Shown here: positions 1 to 13,200 of the stretch, piece after piece
Position numbering within the stretch: position 1 is the stretch's first letter
Layout: each line of letters starts with the position of its first letter
Assembly (NCBI RefSeq): GCF_963678975.1
Contig: NC_089272.1
Location: 44,459,391-44,523,390 of the forward strand
From: Dysidea avara
Taxonomy: Eukaryota; Porifera; Demospongiae; Dictyoceratida; Dysideidae
Reading direction: 5' to 3'
DNA length: 64,000 bases
The notes under the pieces: generated by a model
Database searches by the model: none
Told to the model about the DNA's origin: nothing
The model's input: the letters and a program-made list of their open reading frames with translations, nothing else
Translations under genes and position numbers: made by a program

Positions 1-2650
1 CTACAGGGTGATGTGTTTGTAGCTGAATTTTGTATAGGTGATTTGTTTGCAGCTGAGCTCTTTACAGAATGGTTTCTTTGTAGCTGAACTCTCTAAAAGG
101 TAACTTCTTCTAACTGATCTTTCTACAGGGCAATTTGTTTCTGGCAGAATTTTCTACAGGGTGATTTCTTTGCAGCTGAACTCTCTACATGGTGGTTTCT
201 TTGTAGCTGAACTCTCTACAAGGTAATTTCTTCTAGCTGATCTCTCTACAGGGAGATTTGTTCGTAGTTGAATTCTGTACAGGTGATTTGTTTGCAGCTG
301 AGCTCTTTACAAAATGGTTTCTTTGTAGCTGAACTTTCTCCAAGGTAACTTCTTCTAACTGATCTTTCTACAGGGTGATTTGTTTGTAACTGAACTATCT
401 ACAAGGTAATTTCTTCTTGCTGATCTCTCTACAGGGTGATTTGTTTGTAGCTGAATTCTGTACAAGTGATTTGTTTGCAGCTGAGCTCTTTACAGAATGG
501 TTTCTTTGTAGCTGAACTCTCTACAGGTGATTTGTTTGCAGCTGAACTCTCTAAATGGTGATTTCTTTGTAGCTGAACTCTCTACAATGTGACTTCTTCT
601 AGCTGAACTGTCTACAAGGTGACTTGTTTCTAGCTGATCTCTCTACAGGGTGACTTGTTTCTAGCTGAACTCTCTACAGGTGATTTGTTTGTAGCTGAAC
701 TCTCTACATGGTGGTTTCATTGTAGCTGAACTCTCTACAAGGTAACTTCTTCTAGCTGATCTTTTTACACTGCATATTTGTTTGTAGCTGAGTTCTCTAC
801 AGGGTGATTTGTTTGCAGCTGAACTCTCTACATGGGAGTTTCATTGTAGCTGAACTCTCTACAATGTGACTTCTTCTAGCTGAACTCTCTACAGGTGATT
901 TGTTTGCAGCTGAACTCTCTACATGGTGGTTTCTTTGTAGCTGAACTCTCTACAAGGTAACTTCTTCTAGCTGATCTTTCTACAGGGTGATTTGTTTGTA
1001 GCTGAATTCTCTACAGGGTGATTTATTTGCAGCTTAACTCTCTACAAGGTGACTTCTTCTAGCTGAACTCTCTACAGAGTGATTGATTTTTTTTGCAGCT
1101 GAACTCTCTACATGGTGGTTTCTTTGTAACTTAACTCTCTACAGGGTGATTTGTTTGTAGCTGAACTCTCTACAGGGTGATCTGTTCATAGCTGAACTCC
1201 CTATAAGGTAACTTCTTCTAGCTAATCTTTCTACAGGGCGATTTGTTTGTAGCTGAGTTCTCTACAGGGTGATTTGTTTGCAGCTGAACTCTACATGGTA
1301 GTTTCTTTGTAGCTCTACAATTTGACTTCTTCTAGCTGAACTCTCTACAAGGTGACTTGTTTCTAGCTGATCTCTCTACAGGGTGACTTGTTTCTAGCTG
1401 AACTCTCTACAGGTGATTTGTTTGCAGCTGAACTCTCTACATGGTTTATTTCTTTGTAACTGAACTCCCTGCAAGGTGACTTCTTCTAGCTGATCTCTCT
1501 ACAGGGAGATTTGTTTGTAGCTTAACTCTCTACAGGCCGATTTGTTTGTAGCTGAACTCTCTACATGATGGTTTCTTTGCAGCTGAACTCTCTACAAGGT
1601 GATTTCTTCTATAGCTGATCTTTCTACAGGGTGATTTGTTTGTAGTTGAACTCTCTACATGATAGATTCTTTGTAGCTGAACTCTCTACAAGGTGATTTC
1701 TTCTATAGCTGATCTTTCTACAGGGTGATTTGTTTGTACCTGAACTATCTACATGATGGTTTCTTTGTAGCTGAACTCTCTACAAGGTAACTTCTTCTAG
1801 CTGATCTCTCTACAGGACAATTTGTTTGTACCTGAACTCTCACATGATTGTTTCTTTGAAGCTGAACTCTCTACAAGGTGATTTCTTCTAGCTGATCTTT
1901 CTACAGGGTGATTTGTTTGTAGCAGAACTCTCTACAAGGAAACTTCTTCTAGCTGATCTCTCTACAGGGAGATTTGTTTGTAGCTGAACTCTCTATACAT
2001 GATTTGTTTGCAGCTGAATTCTCTACATGATGGTTTCTTTGTAGCTGAACTCTCTACAAGGTAACTTCTTCTAGCTGATCTCTTTACAGGGTGAATTGTT
2101 TGTAGCTGAATGATCTACAAGGTAACTTCTTCTTACTTATCTCTCTACAGGGTGATTTGTTTGTAGCTGAACTTTCTACAAGGAAACCTCTTTTAACTGA
2201 GCTCTGTACAGGGTGAATTGTTTGTAGCTGAACTATCTACAAGGTAACTTCTTCTAGCTGATCTCTCTACAGGATGATTTGTTTGTAGCTGAACTATCTA
2301 CAAGGTAACTTCTTCTAGCTGATCTCTCTAAAGGGTGATTTGTTTGTAGCTGAATTCTGTATAGGTGATTTGTTTGCAGCTGAGCTCTTTACAGAATGGT
2401 TTCTTTGTAGCTGAACTCTCTACAAGGTAACTTCTTCTAGCTGATGTATCTACAGGGTCACTAGTTTGTAGCTGAATTCTCTACATGGTGGTTTCTTTGT
2501 AACTGAACTATCTACAAGGTGACATCTTCTAGCTGATCTTTCAACAGGGTGATTTGTTTGTAACTGAACTCTCTACAAGAAAACTTCTTCTAACTGATGT
2601 CTGAACAGGGTGAATTGTTTGTAGCTGAACTCTCTACAGGGTGATTTGTT
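1..2650. repeat. 31-bp minisatellite array with higher-order structure
   Basis: About 85 tandem units of roughly 31 bp (30-33), each built around GTAGCTGAACTCTCTACA followed by a GGTGATTTGTTT-type spacer. Three unit classes alternate: spacers TGATTTGTTTG, GGTTTCTTTG and AACTTCTTCTA, the last usually paired with CTGATC instead of CTGAAC. In many places they form a repeating triplet of about 92 bp, so there is higher-order organisation. The array starts before base 1, so its full length is unknown. It stops near 2650, where a decayed unit runs into a CTCTATTAGAG-bearing repeat. The short ORF at 2646-2828 is not a gene. Confidence 0.95.
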
Positions 2651-3610
2651 TGTAGCTGATCTCTATACAGGTTACTTATTTCTAACTGATCTCTTGAATT
2701 CTGTTCAGGGTGACTGCTCTATTAGGATGACTGCTCTATTAGAGTATCTCGATCTCGCACTTGCTACACCAAGTTGGATTTCGTGTTATAACTCCGTGGC
2801 TTTAAGTCTGATTCTTCTACACCATTGAAGAGCCTTTCTAAGATGATAACTCCATCTGTACAGCGATTTTCAAAGCATTACTCCAAGTGGTTTATCTGGT
2901 AGGCGTGGCAAGCATAATAATAATAATAATAAAATTAAAAAATTAAAAATTAGCTAATCTCGATTGCGTAATTGTTACACACTGTTGATTTTTTCGCTGT
3001 ATCTTCCTGGTTTTTAGCTCGATTTCTTTCAAACCACAAAAGGTTTGAGGTTCAATAGTTAACCTATTCACCCACCGATTTTCAGCTTCTTCCCATACGC
3101 GGTTTACCCTTTAGGCGTGACAACATATTGGTGTTATTTTTCGTGCATAATCGCTCATAACTCTTTGCCTGTTTATGGTATTCCAGCCAAAGTTGGTACC
3201 GAGATGCGCCTTTATACCCCCCTTCTGTGTGCCAAATTTCAAGGCAATCGGATAACGCGTTCGCGTTTTATAGCAGTTTTTTTAAGTGTGCGAAAAGAGG
3301 AAGAAAAATAAGAAGAAGAAAAAAAACGAAGAAACTAAGCCAATTTTTGAATTCGCATATCTCAGGAATGCCTGAAGCGATTTCGCTCAAATTTGGAATG
3401 TGGAGTGCTGAAGGTGGAGGGAATCTACACAGCAAAATTTGTCTTGTTTCATCAAGGCAGCACAGAGCTACGGAGGTGCGAAAATTGCGTTTTCTTTCTT
3501 CCTGTCAATATACTCACGGGGTTGCGCGCCGGCTTCTTGGGCCGCACGACACACTACCGTGTGTCTTGATAATATCCTTCTTTTTTTTTCCTGGGTGTAT
3601 CTGATCAAGC
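2651..3610. repeat. CpG-richer dispersed repeat next to the minisatellite
   Basis: Begins with two CTCTATTAG motifs (2700-2750), passes an A+T-rich TAA run (about 2915-2960), and continues into sequence unusually rich in CG dinucleotides for this window (about 3095-3575). A purine tract lies at 3297-3340 and a hairpin-like ACACACTACCGTGTGT at 3549-3564. Overlapping ORFs of 64-125 aa (3117-3666) show no recognisable domain and are probably chance ORFs or decayed transposon coding sequence. A degenerate copy of the boundary seems to exist at 36.05-36.4 kb. Confidence 0.5.
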
Positions 3611-4019
3611 AGTGCTATCTATATGATAAATACATAAATAAGACTAACTATTATCTAAGAAACTAAGCTACTGTTCCTCTCATTGTATATTATAAGATCC
3701 CAGCAGCAAAGACATTGAAGAATTAGAATATGAAAACATTTTTAGAGTTGATATGAGATATGATGCAAAAAAAAAATTGCCTCCATATTGGTTTCTATTA
3801 CGTAAATTGCTCTAACACCTACTGTACAACTGTAGCATAAATGTTTCGGGGGGGTTGGGGGCATTTTCAATGTTGTAACAAAAATTTTGCAGATTTGCAA
3901 ACATTAATTATATATGATATTTCAAGGATAGCATTTTTACTGGTGACCACTAAACCTCGAACTAAACAAAAATCCCCACTCAACTAATTTAGGATGTACA
4001 GTATTCAATGCTTTTAAGA

Positions 4020-4440
4020 GACCAGATTTGCAAAACGGGTCTCTCTCTCTTACACACACATCTAATTTATTAACTTTTCAGATTAGAAAAAGCTACTGAT
4101 TTTAAATTTGGTCAGTAGCAAGTGTCAGCATAGTAGCTTAATAAATGGAGAAATTTTCAGGTTTATAAGTTTATTGAACACGATGTTACGATCTTTCCAC
4201 TACGTTATATGATCTTTCAAGTTTATAGAATTAGATGTGTGTGGAAGACCCCTTTTCACAAATCTGGTTGCATATTTGTGACTGGATTTGCAAAACCACA
4301 CACACATATACTGTAATTTACTAATTTTGACAATCCATAACTGCTTCAGACTAGAAAAAGCTAATCCCTTGAAATTTGGTCAACATACCGCTGTAGCTTA
4401 ATGGATGGAGAAAATTTCAAGTTTATTATGTTACATGAAG
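4020..4440. mobile_element. GTGACTGGATTTGC-type fold-back MITE, one full and one half copy
   Basis: The copy at 4020-4270 opens with CCAGATTTGCAAAACGGGTC plus ACACACATCTAAT. It closes with the inverted counterpart ATTAGATGTGTGTGGAAGAC then CTTTTCACAAATCTGG. A second, left-half copy follows at 4276-4440 (GTGACTGGATTTGCAAAACC). Both keep the internal landmarks AGCTTAATRRATGGAGAAA and TTTCARGTTTAT. No ORF; non-autonomous. Related copies are at 5632-5700, 13713-13951 and 31599-31852. Confidence 0.75.
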
Positions 4441-6650
4441 TTTAACCAGTTAAACTAGGATAATGTTACATTCAAGCATGCGTGAGTATGTTGACATGCG
4501 CAATATACTTTCCTAATTATTGTCTACACTTCTCATGTGTGCACTCTCCTCTCCAGTCATGGTGGAGCTTTTGAGGTTAGCCACTTATGTGTTACAAGAA
4601 AACGAGCATGTAGAGGTGTTAGAACATGTGGTGTAATGAATTTTGTGGCAGATACAATAGTTTGCCTTATAAAGGCATTACTCCCCTACCTGGTGATTTG
4701 AGCTAGTGCACCTGGCTCACTATTTCCTTCAGAGAGTAAAGCACCCCCAGTTTAGACTCTCCTGTCTACTTTATTAAAGAAAGCAGGACTTAGATGACTA
4801 ACAACACAACACTCACAGTTTTAGGATCGGTGCCACCAATTCTGAAAAAGATTTCAGATACGTATATCCAATTGCTGAGTTGATGGAAGAGTTCAGCATT
4901 TCAAAGATATATCAAAACACCTACAAATGTCCTTACAAGACTAGATTGCATCCACTCCTGATGCCCCACCAGTGTAGCACCCTTTCTGGTCCAAGAACCT
5001 AAACTGCATAACCTGACCAATGATCCACCAACAGTATTTATAACCAAAAATTGATTTATATACACTATTACATGCATGTGTAAATTATATCCACACACTT
5101 ACATAATTTCTGTGTACATTCTTTATGAGATTTACTATACAGGGTACTTCGTCATACATACAGTAATATCAGTAAAACTTCCATGTGTTATACAGGGATA
5201 TAATTGCACGCTTGTATAACTATACGTGTATAGACACATTCTGACATTCACAGCATCACACTTGGGAATGTTCTTTATGGTGGATGTGCAGGGAATATCC
5301 CAGAAGTTTCTTCCTTTTTCCTTTAGTATAGTTCCTGTGGCTTGGAGGGAAAAGACAGGTACCCATGCAGAACTTCTCGTGGATTCAGAGAATGCTAGAA
5401 TCCCCAAGCATTCCTACCTCCAAGTCTTCACTGTAAAACATGCCGTATACATTATGTAAGAAATAGTTAACTGTTGGAAGGGACTTATTTGAGACTTAAG
5501 AGAAGAATCCAAGGAACCCTGCATACCTACCAAAACAACCACCATCTGTTGATGGTGGAAACCCGTTCGCAACAGGGTAAGACCCACCAGCTGAGTTAAA
5601 CTGATAAGCAACATTAATTGAATACTAAGTTATGGTCTTCCAAGTACATAAAATTGGATGTGTGTGAAAGACTCCTTTTCACAAATCTGGTCACATTTGT
5701 GAGCTTGCTCTGTGCTTATCTTAGGAAACTGCCCCTCCCAAAACAAACTACAGACCAGATATCAGTTCCTGTGGTATGCGCTTGTACAAAGAGGTGTGTT
5801 AATTACTACAAAGCTCAGTTCTTTTAAAGTACATGCCCTTATCGGTTCCCTACTTCCTATTTTGTATTGGTCCTATACTTCTTCCAAATAAACTTTTAAG
5901 GCATCTTTTAGGTTAGAGATGCTTTGTAAAATGGTATTTGGGTGAGTGCTCTATTAAGATGTTGGCAATCTCTATCACAAACCACTCTACCATGGTTCAT
6001 GATAAGCTACAGTACATACAAGATTAGTCTTTCATAACTATATGACATAATTTAGGAAAACCGTCAATTTATGCACATGAACAGATTGTGAGATACGTGA
6101 ATTTAAACATTTTACTCCAGTATAGCTTTTGAAGGCAAAGTGCAGTGAGTTTGAAGTTTTCACCATGAATGTATCCAACCATATCATTTAACTCGCTTTA
6201 TTCCATAGCAAGCTAGCTACTGATATAACCATGATTTTGAGCAGCACTTTTCATGATGGAAAGTGCAACAAAAGCACATTACCATGGGTGGTGGTGGATG
6301 GGTAATTGGTAAACCAACAGAAAATGGCTCAGTAAGTCATTTGTAGTCTCCGGTCTTGATATTGGGCTCTCAAGACCACCAGTGCCACTGAAAATGAAAG
6401 AAGTGCAGATTAAAACCATCTGGACAACTGTCCAAGTCTCTAGCCCATGTTTCAGCTGGACAGTGGAATTTCAAGGTGCCAGAATGTTCCCAGTAGCTGG
6501 CACACTTCTCTAGAGTTCCATTCATTGAAAACAGACTGAGAAAACCAGTGGTACAAATATGTAGTACATTGGTATAGCTATCCATTCACAGTGAAAAGTG
6601 AACTTCACTAGTACTGGTGTGTGCAAAGGTAGATGATTTCAAAGATTTGA
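4441..6650. other. Gene-free stretch upstream of receptor gene 1
   Basis: No supportable gene. It contains the right half of a GTGACTGGATTTGC-type element at 5632-5700 and short chance ORFs on both strands (for example 5135-5407 and 6370-6585) without domains, consistent splice sites or codon pattern. The sequence is otherwise unremarkable and A+T-rich. Confidence 0.5.
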
Positions 6651-6659
6651 TCACGTTCT

Positions 6660-6794
6660 ATTCGTTGGTAGTTTTACTAACTTCAGTTTCACTTCATGCT
6701 TCAGTTGCTACTTTTGATATAAACAACTAACTAAAGGTGCTCATTTAAACTGATCCTTCAGAAAGGCTAGTACAGATAAAAGAATTACAGAAAG
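6660..6794 (+). other. Candidate 5' non-coding exon or promoter block of receptor gene 1
   Basis: This block resembles 20000-20183 upstream of receptor gene 2. Shared pieces include CTTCAGTTT, TTCAGTTG and TCCTTCAGAAAGGCT (TCCTTCTGAAGGGCT downstream). Both copies end at a possible splice donor, AAAG/GTACTG at 6795 and AAG/GTATGT at 20184. Because the first coding exon of each gene is preceded by an AG acceptor just before the ATG, a 5' non-coding exon ending here is plausible. No TATA or initiator element can be assigned. Confidence 0.35.
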
Positions 6795-7287
6795 GTACTG
6801 TATGTTATGAGAAACAAATACTTTATTGTACTGATTACTACTGTAAAAGTATGGTTAACCCTGGATGATATCCCTTTTATTACTCATGTTCACAACTGTA
6901 AAACAATGCCGGCTAGTCTCAAAATCACCTAGTATTAATGTGCTATAAATTAAAAGTAATTGGGAAGGAATAAATAGCAGAGGTAGATACAAGTGATACA
7001 CATGAACACTACTCCCCTTTGTTCATATAAACTATAATTATGTCTTCATATCAAAGTAGTGAGATGTGTTAAGTAAACTGGGAGGACTGATGATGTTAGC
7101 AAGGTTTGTAGTGGCTGGGGAAATAACTACCCCATGTTGCTGCATCAAAAAAGCAAAATGATGTAAAAATCTATAGCCTTTGAAATCCCTACTGGAACTG
7201 TTTCGTATAAGCATAGCTGTGACTAATATTATATATATGTTATGTAATCATATATTACATGTATGTGTGTTTATTTTCAGAAAAGTA

Positions 7288-10200
7288 ATGGAGATCCAAC
7301 TTTTTATAGTGATTATTTGTCTTGGTGAAGCAACAATAACTGCAGGTAATAATGTGTATGTAGTAGTCAGCACTATGGTGTATATCATGCTTGTATTATG
7401 TGTCCAAACAGATCCACATTACCCCCCTGTACATATCAGGCAAAATCAAACTAACACCATCAGTGGATAGCTCTGTACACTACCATATTATCGGCTTTGA
7501 CTCTAAGTATATTAACAGCTGTATAAATACATACCTGAGGCTGGTTTTAACAGACATCTTTTCTGGGTGATGTGGCAAGCTCTAATGGTGATTTCTGGCC
7601 TTGTTAAGGGCTTGGCTTGAGGTGAATCAGTGATGCATTCTGATGGCTATAGTTGGCCAAGTGTTTTCTGTGTTGATTTTACTGAACATTAGGAGCCAGC
7701 ACACCCCTGTAATCCATCTCTTTGTGAACACTTGTGAAACTACTTTGCTCATCCAACTCATCAAATTTTCTATCTAATTTGGCAAGAAACTTTACATTTA
7801 CAAGTAGTTACTTAACAAGTACTGGAAATGGTCTGGAAGGTACAATTGATGAGTTTTTTTGTGTAAATTTCCTATACTAGGGCTGGGACATAGTTTCGGA
7901 AGTTTCAGAACCTTTGAAGTTTTTGTAACCTTTGATGGTGATTTTCCCCTCCTAAGCTTCATAACCTTGGATACTGGTTTGTCTAATCTCATTATTATTA
8001 ACCAACTTTGGAGCTTTCTTGCAAGAAGCTTCAGAGGTTAAGGTTTGACCCTCATCCCAGCCCTATTTCATATTTTTAAGCATACTCACTACTCTTGGCA
8101 AGGTATAATGGCTTGACTTCTTTAAAACTGTTTAGCTTGAAACTTCTAATGGATGACTTTCCCAAAATCCAGTCATATATACAGTATCACTTTTCAACAA
8201 TTGTATTGCTCTAAATAAATCTTATAAAATTATCAAACAAGTACACAGAAAAATTTGGAATTTTCAACTAGAGTAGGGACCATAACACATTGATAAAAAG
8301 TATTGAAATAAGCTTGAGTAGTGCACGATATTAACTCACAGTAAAACAATAAGAAGTGTTATATCCCTACTGTGCATTTCCATTATGGTATCTTGAGCAC
8401 AGTAGGGATATAATACTTCCAAATTTTTCTGTTTGAAAAGCACCTCTGATATCAAAATAGCCACTATGACAAATACGGACGATTTCCATCATGAAGGGAA
8501 GCCATCATGTTCTATCGCCAAATTGACACTTTTCGCTGTCAGCAAAGATGAATGGAACACAAAGGAGGACATTGGTAAGTCCATGAAGAATGCATTGTAC
8601 GTACTGCTGTATGCCAAAAGGCATCTGTTGGGCCAAAGCGACATCAAACAGTGAGAAAATCAAGCCCGTAGCCTTAGCCGTTATCGAGTTACACTTGTCT
8701 GAAGGCATCAGTCAGTCAGTCAGTCAGTTGCTTACTTACTCAGTCAGTAGAAAATTCCATTAAATAAATAATTTTTAAAATTCCATAGCAACTTGTTGAA
8801 TGCATTTTGGGTCGATCTGAAAGCTTGTTTGGGCTTACAGTAGTTTCACCTAACCAATACTGCCTGATCATAGTTTAGGGAAATTGAGGCTGTTTTTTGG
8901 ATGATATTATTTCGTAGGCCACACCTACTCCTTTATGGTCCCTACTATACACTAATATCATAGTGTATGATACATGTACACCTTTCAACCTACATATGAA
9001 ATACTTTGCACTCCATAATAATGATCGGTGTTGTTATTGTTCTTTAGCTGTGATCATCACTAATGGTCCACAAGACACTACAGTGTGCGTAAATCAATTT
9101 GCTAGCATTTCATGTGGATTTACTGGAGCTGATCCTAACCTGGTAGTGCCCAACTGGCATATCATGAAGAGGACAAAAACTGGAGCATATAAGTTTTATC
9201 GTGAAACTATCAGTGTTGGATCTGACAGTAATATTGATGGGCTAAAGTGGATAGCTGATCCACTTAATGGAAACAATAGTGTGTTGAGAGTTGGTCCAGT
9301 GGATAAGGCTGATGACCAGTCATCATATCAGTGTAGTTTTGGCAGTGTAGACAGTAGTATTGGAGTATTGACAGTATTAAGTGAGTTATTGCTGTAGGTA
9401 CTCTATCATCCAGAGGAGATGGGTCATCATTTGGGTTAGAATAAAAAAAAATCTTTTCAGACCAGTTACAACATATTAAATATGTAGTCTTGCATGGCCA
9501 GACTGCTTTTTTTTCCTTTTAAAGTGATGATTGGTGGAAAAAAGCTCTGGTTTTCAGTTTTCAGAGATATTGATTGGCCAGGATGGAAAATAAAAGAAGT
9601 AGCTATTGATGAAGTGCAAATCACTATATGATTGCTGGTCTAACTAGTGTGCTAGAAACTATAAGACCCTCAAGCTCCAAACCAGTATCTAACCATTGAA
9701 CCAGCTAGCTATGTATAGGGCCTTTAGTTTGTACCTCATTTTGTTACTGAAGCAGCCTCTATTATACTGAAGTAATAAAGTGAAGAAAAAAGTTAAAGCT
9801 GAACCTAACCCTAATGCTATCTAAAATTTCAAGTATGTTGGCAATGCATGTTCAGGTACTGCTTTATTTCTGTGTTCAGTTATAGGCACTCATTGCTTTG
9901 TAAGTGATAGTATAGTGACTCAGCTAGACGACTGATGATATTTCTGTATGTAACTGACCATCATACATCCAATGATACATGATATAATGTGTACCTGTAG
10001 TGAGCTCAGTGTTAACTTATTGGCCAAGGAGGATAATAATATATTTTATATTTATCATGTATACTATACTAGTATATCTAGTAATAACACTGAAGGTGAT
10101 TATTGACTGTGTTATGATAGCAGGTGTTATAAGTGAAATATATTCTCTTTTGTGCAGGTTATACACTTTCAGTTTCTATATTATGCACAACACTTAACCA

Positions 10201-13200
10201 GCTGCCAATGAATATGATGTTACATGTAATGTTGGCAAAGACGTAACCTGTATGCATTTGTGTAGAACATGCATAACTCAATTTTTTGCTAGCTATACAG
10301 TTTGCAACAATATACAGTAAACCATATTTTACTCATTCAGTGTGTACATACGTACATGTAATGACAACACTTTGTTAAAATAAAGCACCGAACATATGGA
10401 ATAGTCATTAGTAGACTTTAACTTGGTGTTATTCATTAACTACAGTTTTTATTTTAATTTAATATTCAATGAAATTAAGCTATGTAAGCTATATTCTAAT
10501 ATATCATTGTAAAATTATTATTTTACAGGGAATCCATTATAATTACTGTATGTATTGAAATAATTATAATTGCAATTAACAAATCTAAATACATGTCATT
10601 GGAGAGTTTAATACTGTAGTTTATAGTACAATTATTCCCATATGCTCCTAATAGACTATATATAGGATATCTGTTATTACAACAAAATAAGTTGATGGTT
10701 TCAGTTAAATTATGATATCCATTGTGAAGAGGTGACATATACCTGTAATTTAAATTATTATCTGACAGTACAGTATATAGGTGAAATGTTATACTCTTAT
10801 AGAGCAGACACTGGTTGTAGATTTTGTAGATATGATATGTAGCTATATTGCTCCGATGAATAATTTATGAAATACAATATGCATTGCAGATATACCAGTT
10901 ATTACTGGAATTTCAGTGATTCAAACTAACACTGCCATTGTTATCTCATGGACCAGTGTTCATGCAGTGACCTACAGAGTATCACTGGCTGGTGGTGGAG
11001 TGACAACATCAATCATCTTCACTAATAACACTCAGTACACTTTTCATGGAATTATTATGAACAAACGATATAGGATAACTGTCATTCCCATAAACTGGAT
11101 ATGTCAAGGAGGAGGGATGGTGTTAGCATGGTTACCTCACACAGGTATTTGTGCTAGAAGTATATAAGGATCATAATTACAGTGTGTATTGCATAACTTA
11201 CTGTAATGTGGAATATCCTCAGAATTACATTTATATAAATGGTTGCAAAATCAAAGTAAGCAGCCAAGATTATCAATAAAATTTAATATCAGTACACAAA
11301 TTGTAATAATACAACCTCACAGTGTTGTTATAACAATGTAAACCTCTCCTTCATGGTTGTTGTTCAATTGAAGAAACTAGTATTAGATCTCATGACAAGT
11401 TTTGTTGAGGTGATTGGACAATTAGTTAAATACATTGAATTGACTTTATTTAGATGAACTTTTATGGCTGAAGAGTTCCTTCAAATTCGCTATGCAGATT
11501 GCCAAACTGAAAGCATGCCAAAATGATTCCATTTAGTGCAGGGTACATGTACAGTATATGTACATCCATGGCCATGGATGCTTATGCTGAAAATTACTTA
11601 CAGAAAATAATTACATTGCACTAACTTCTTGAGTTTGTCAAACACTCCACAATGGCGGATCCAAGATGGGTATTTGGGGCAAATGCCCCCCCCCCTACCT
11701 TGTGGAGGAGCCATACTTCTGATTAAAATACTAAACTTTATGCCAGGCCAAGATCAGCTTATAAAACTCACAAAATTATGCACATTTTACCAGCATTTAA
11801 TACGAATTCACCTGAAACTAAAGCGAACCAAAATCAAACTAACTATGAAATTGCCACCCAGCACCCTCGTGCATACTAAGCGCCTCTAAAAATAATCATC
11901 GTGTTGCTGTGTTTAAGACATTCAGAGCCTTTTAAACAGCTTTAAAGACTTTGCAGCCATCTGCAAAGGCCAAAACAGTAAAAATCAACAGTGAAATACT
12001 ACTAAGAGGTGTATTATATGCTGTTTCAAAAATGTAGCAACTAACAAGAGGATCTGGCTCTCCCTAACCAGCTACAACTTGCCTATTTGTGCCCCTCCTC
12101 TTGCCAGGTCCTGGATCCGCCCCTGCTCCATCATCATTGAATCCACAATTCGTGCTTTTTCTCTCACCAATTCCTGTTTTATTAGGTTAAGGCTGCAGCA
12201 CAAGTTGCTGTCAGACCTTCAGTGCTAGTCAGGGGCGGAGAACAGTACTCAAAAGTGGGGGGCAAGTCATCCACCAGACACCACCACACTCACCACTTTA
12301 TCCAACCCAGTACACGGTCCAGTTATTATCAACATGCTTTTTTTCCAAGAACAATCAAAGATTGGAACAGCTTGCCAGTATCTGTCATAGAATCAGAAAA
12401 CATAGATACATTTACTAATTACTTATTGTCTATCTAATTGTTTGCTGTATATCTTATGTGTATGTGTGATTTCTTTGGGGTGTTGATCGCCCCCTGGGCG
12501 CATCGGCAATTGCCGTCTGCCCAGTAACAAAAAAAATAAATTAAATAAAATAAGTCATGTGGGTTGACTGTAAGTTACAAAGTGTTTTAAAATCATTAAC
12601 TGTACCTTAGTGTGCTTTGCACCCTAGCATGCAAAACATGCCAATACTAAGGAGGTCTGGGGACATACCCCCACAGGAAAATTTTGAGATTTAGATGCTT
12701 TGAGATTGAATCTGAGAGCAGTTTTAGTGGAATGTGTGTACTTGAATAGGATACTTCTATGCAATGACTATCATTGAGTCACTGTACTATTAGATACATC
12801 AGTAAATGAAGGCATTTCAGATAGACTCATGCTGTTGATTATACACATATACATATAAGTGTTAGTGAAGACATATTGAATTAATTGCATATAGCAGGGC
12901 AAACTTATGATTCTGCTGAATGTTCTATTAGAGTAGTTAGGTGACTGCTCTATTAGAGTATATCGATCTCGTGCACTCCCAGTACTGATTCATGCAGTGT
13001 TCCATGCTTGCATAACCTTTAGCACAAATCCCAGTAAATAAAGACAAAGTAAGTTGGCTAATGACTAAAATAGTTGCTTTACTTTGGCAACTGGGCATTG
13101 GAAAAAGTGGGGGGGGGGGGGGGGGGGGGGGAGTTGCCCCTTCTATTTCTCCGCCCCTAGTTCTAGTTACTTTTTGCTGTCAGACCTTCAGTGCTGGTCA

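Larger units (their letters stand above)
12230..13159. mobile_element. CAGGGGCGG-ended composite element carrying a LINE insertion
   Basis: Starts CAGGGGCGGAGAACAGTACT and ends TCTCCGCCCCTA (inverse TAGGGGCGGAGA). Inside are a 5'-truncated LINE (12271-12551), a conserved block about GGTCTGGGGACATACCCCC (12652-12740, also at 53.93 and 63.12 kb), a CTCTATTAGAG motif and a 23-G run. The element is flanked by a 26-bp direct repeat with one mismatch (12206-12231 and 13175-13200). That is too long for a normal target duplication, so an older tandem duplication or recombination is likely. Confidence 0.65.

Noticed and set aside
12206-13200. 26-bp flanking direct repeat as a target-site duplication
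   Set aside because: Far too long for a DNA transposon and offset from the element end; more likely an older duplication.
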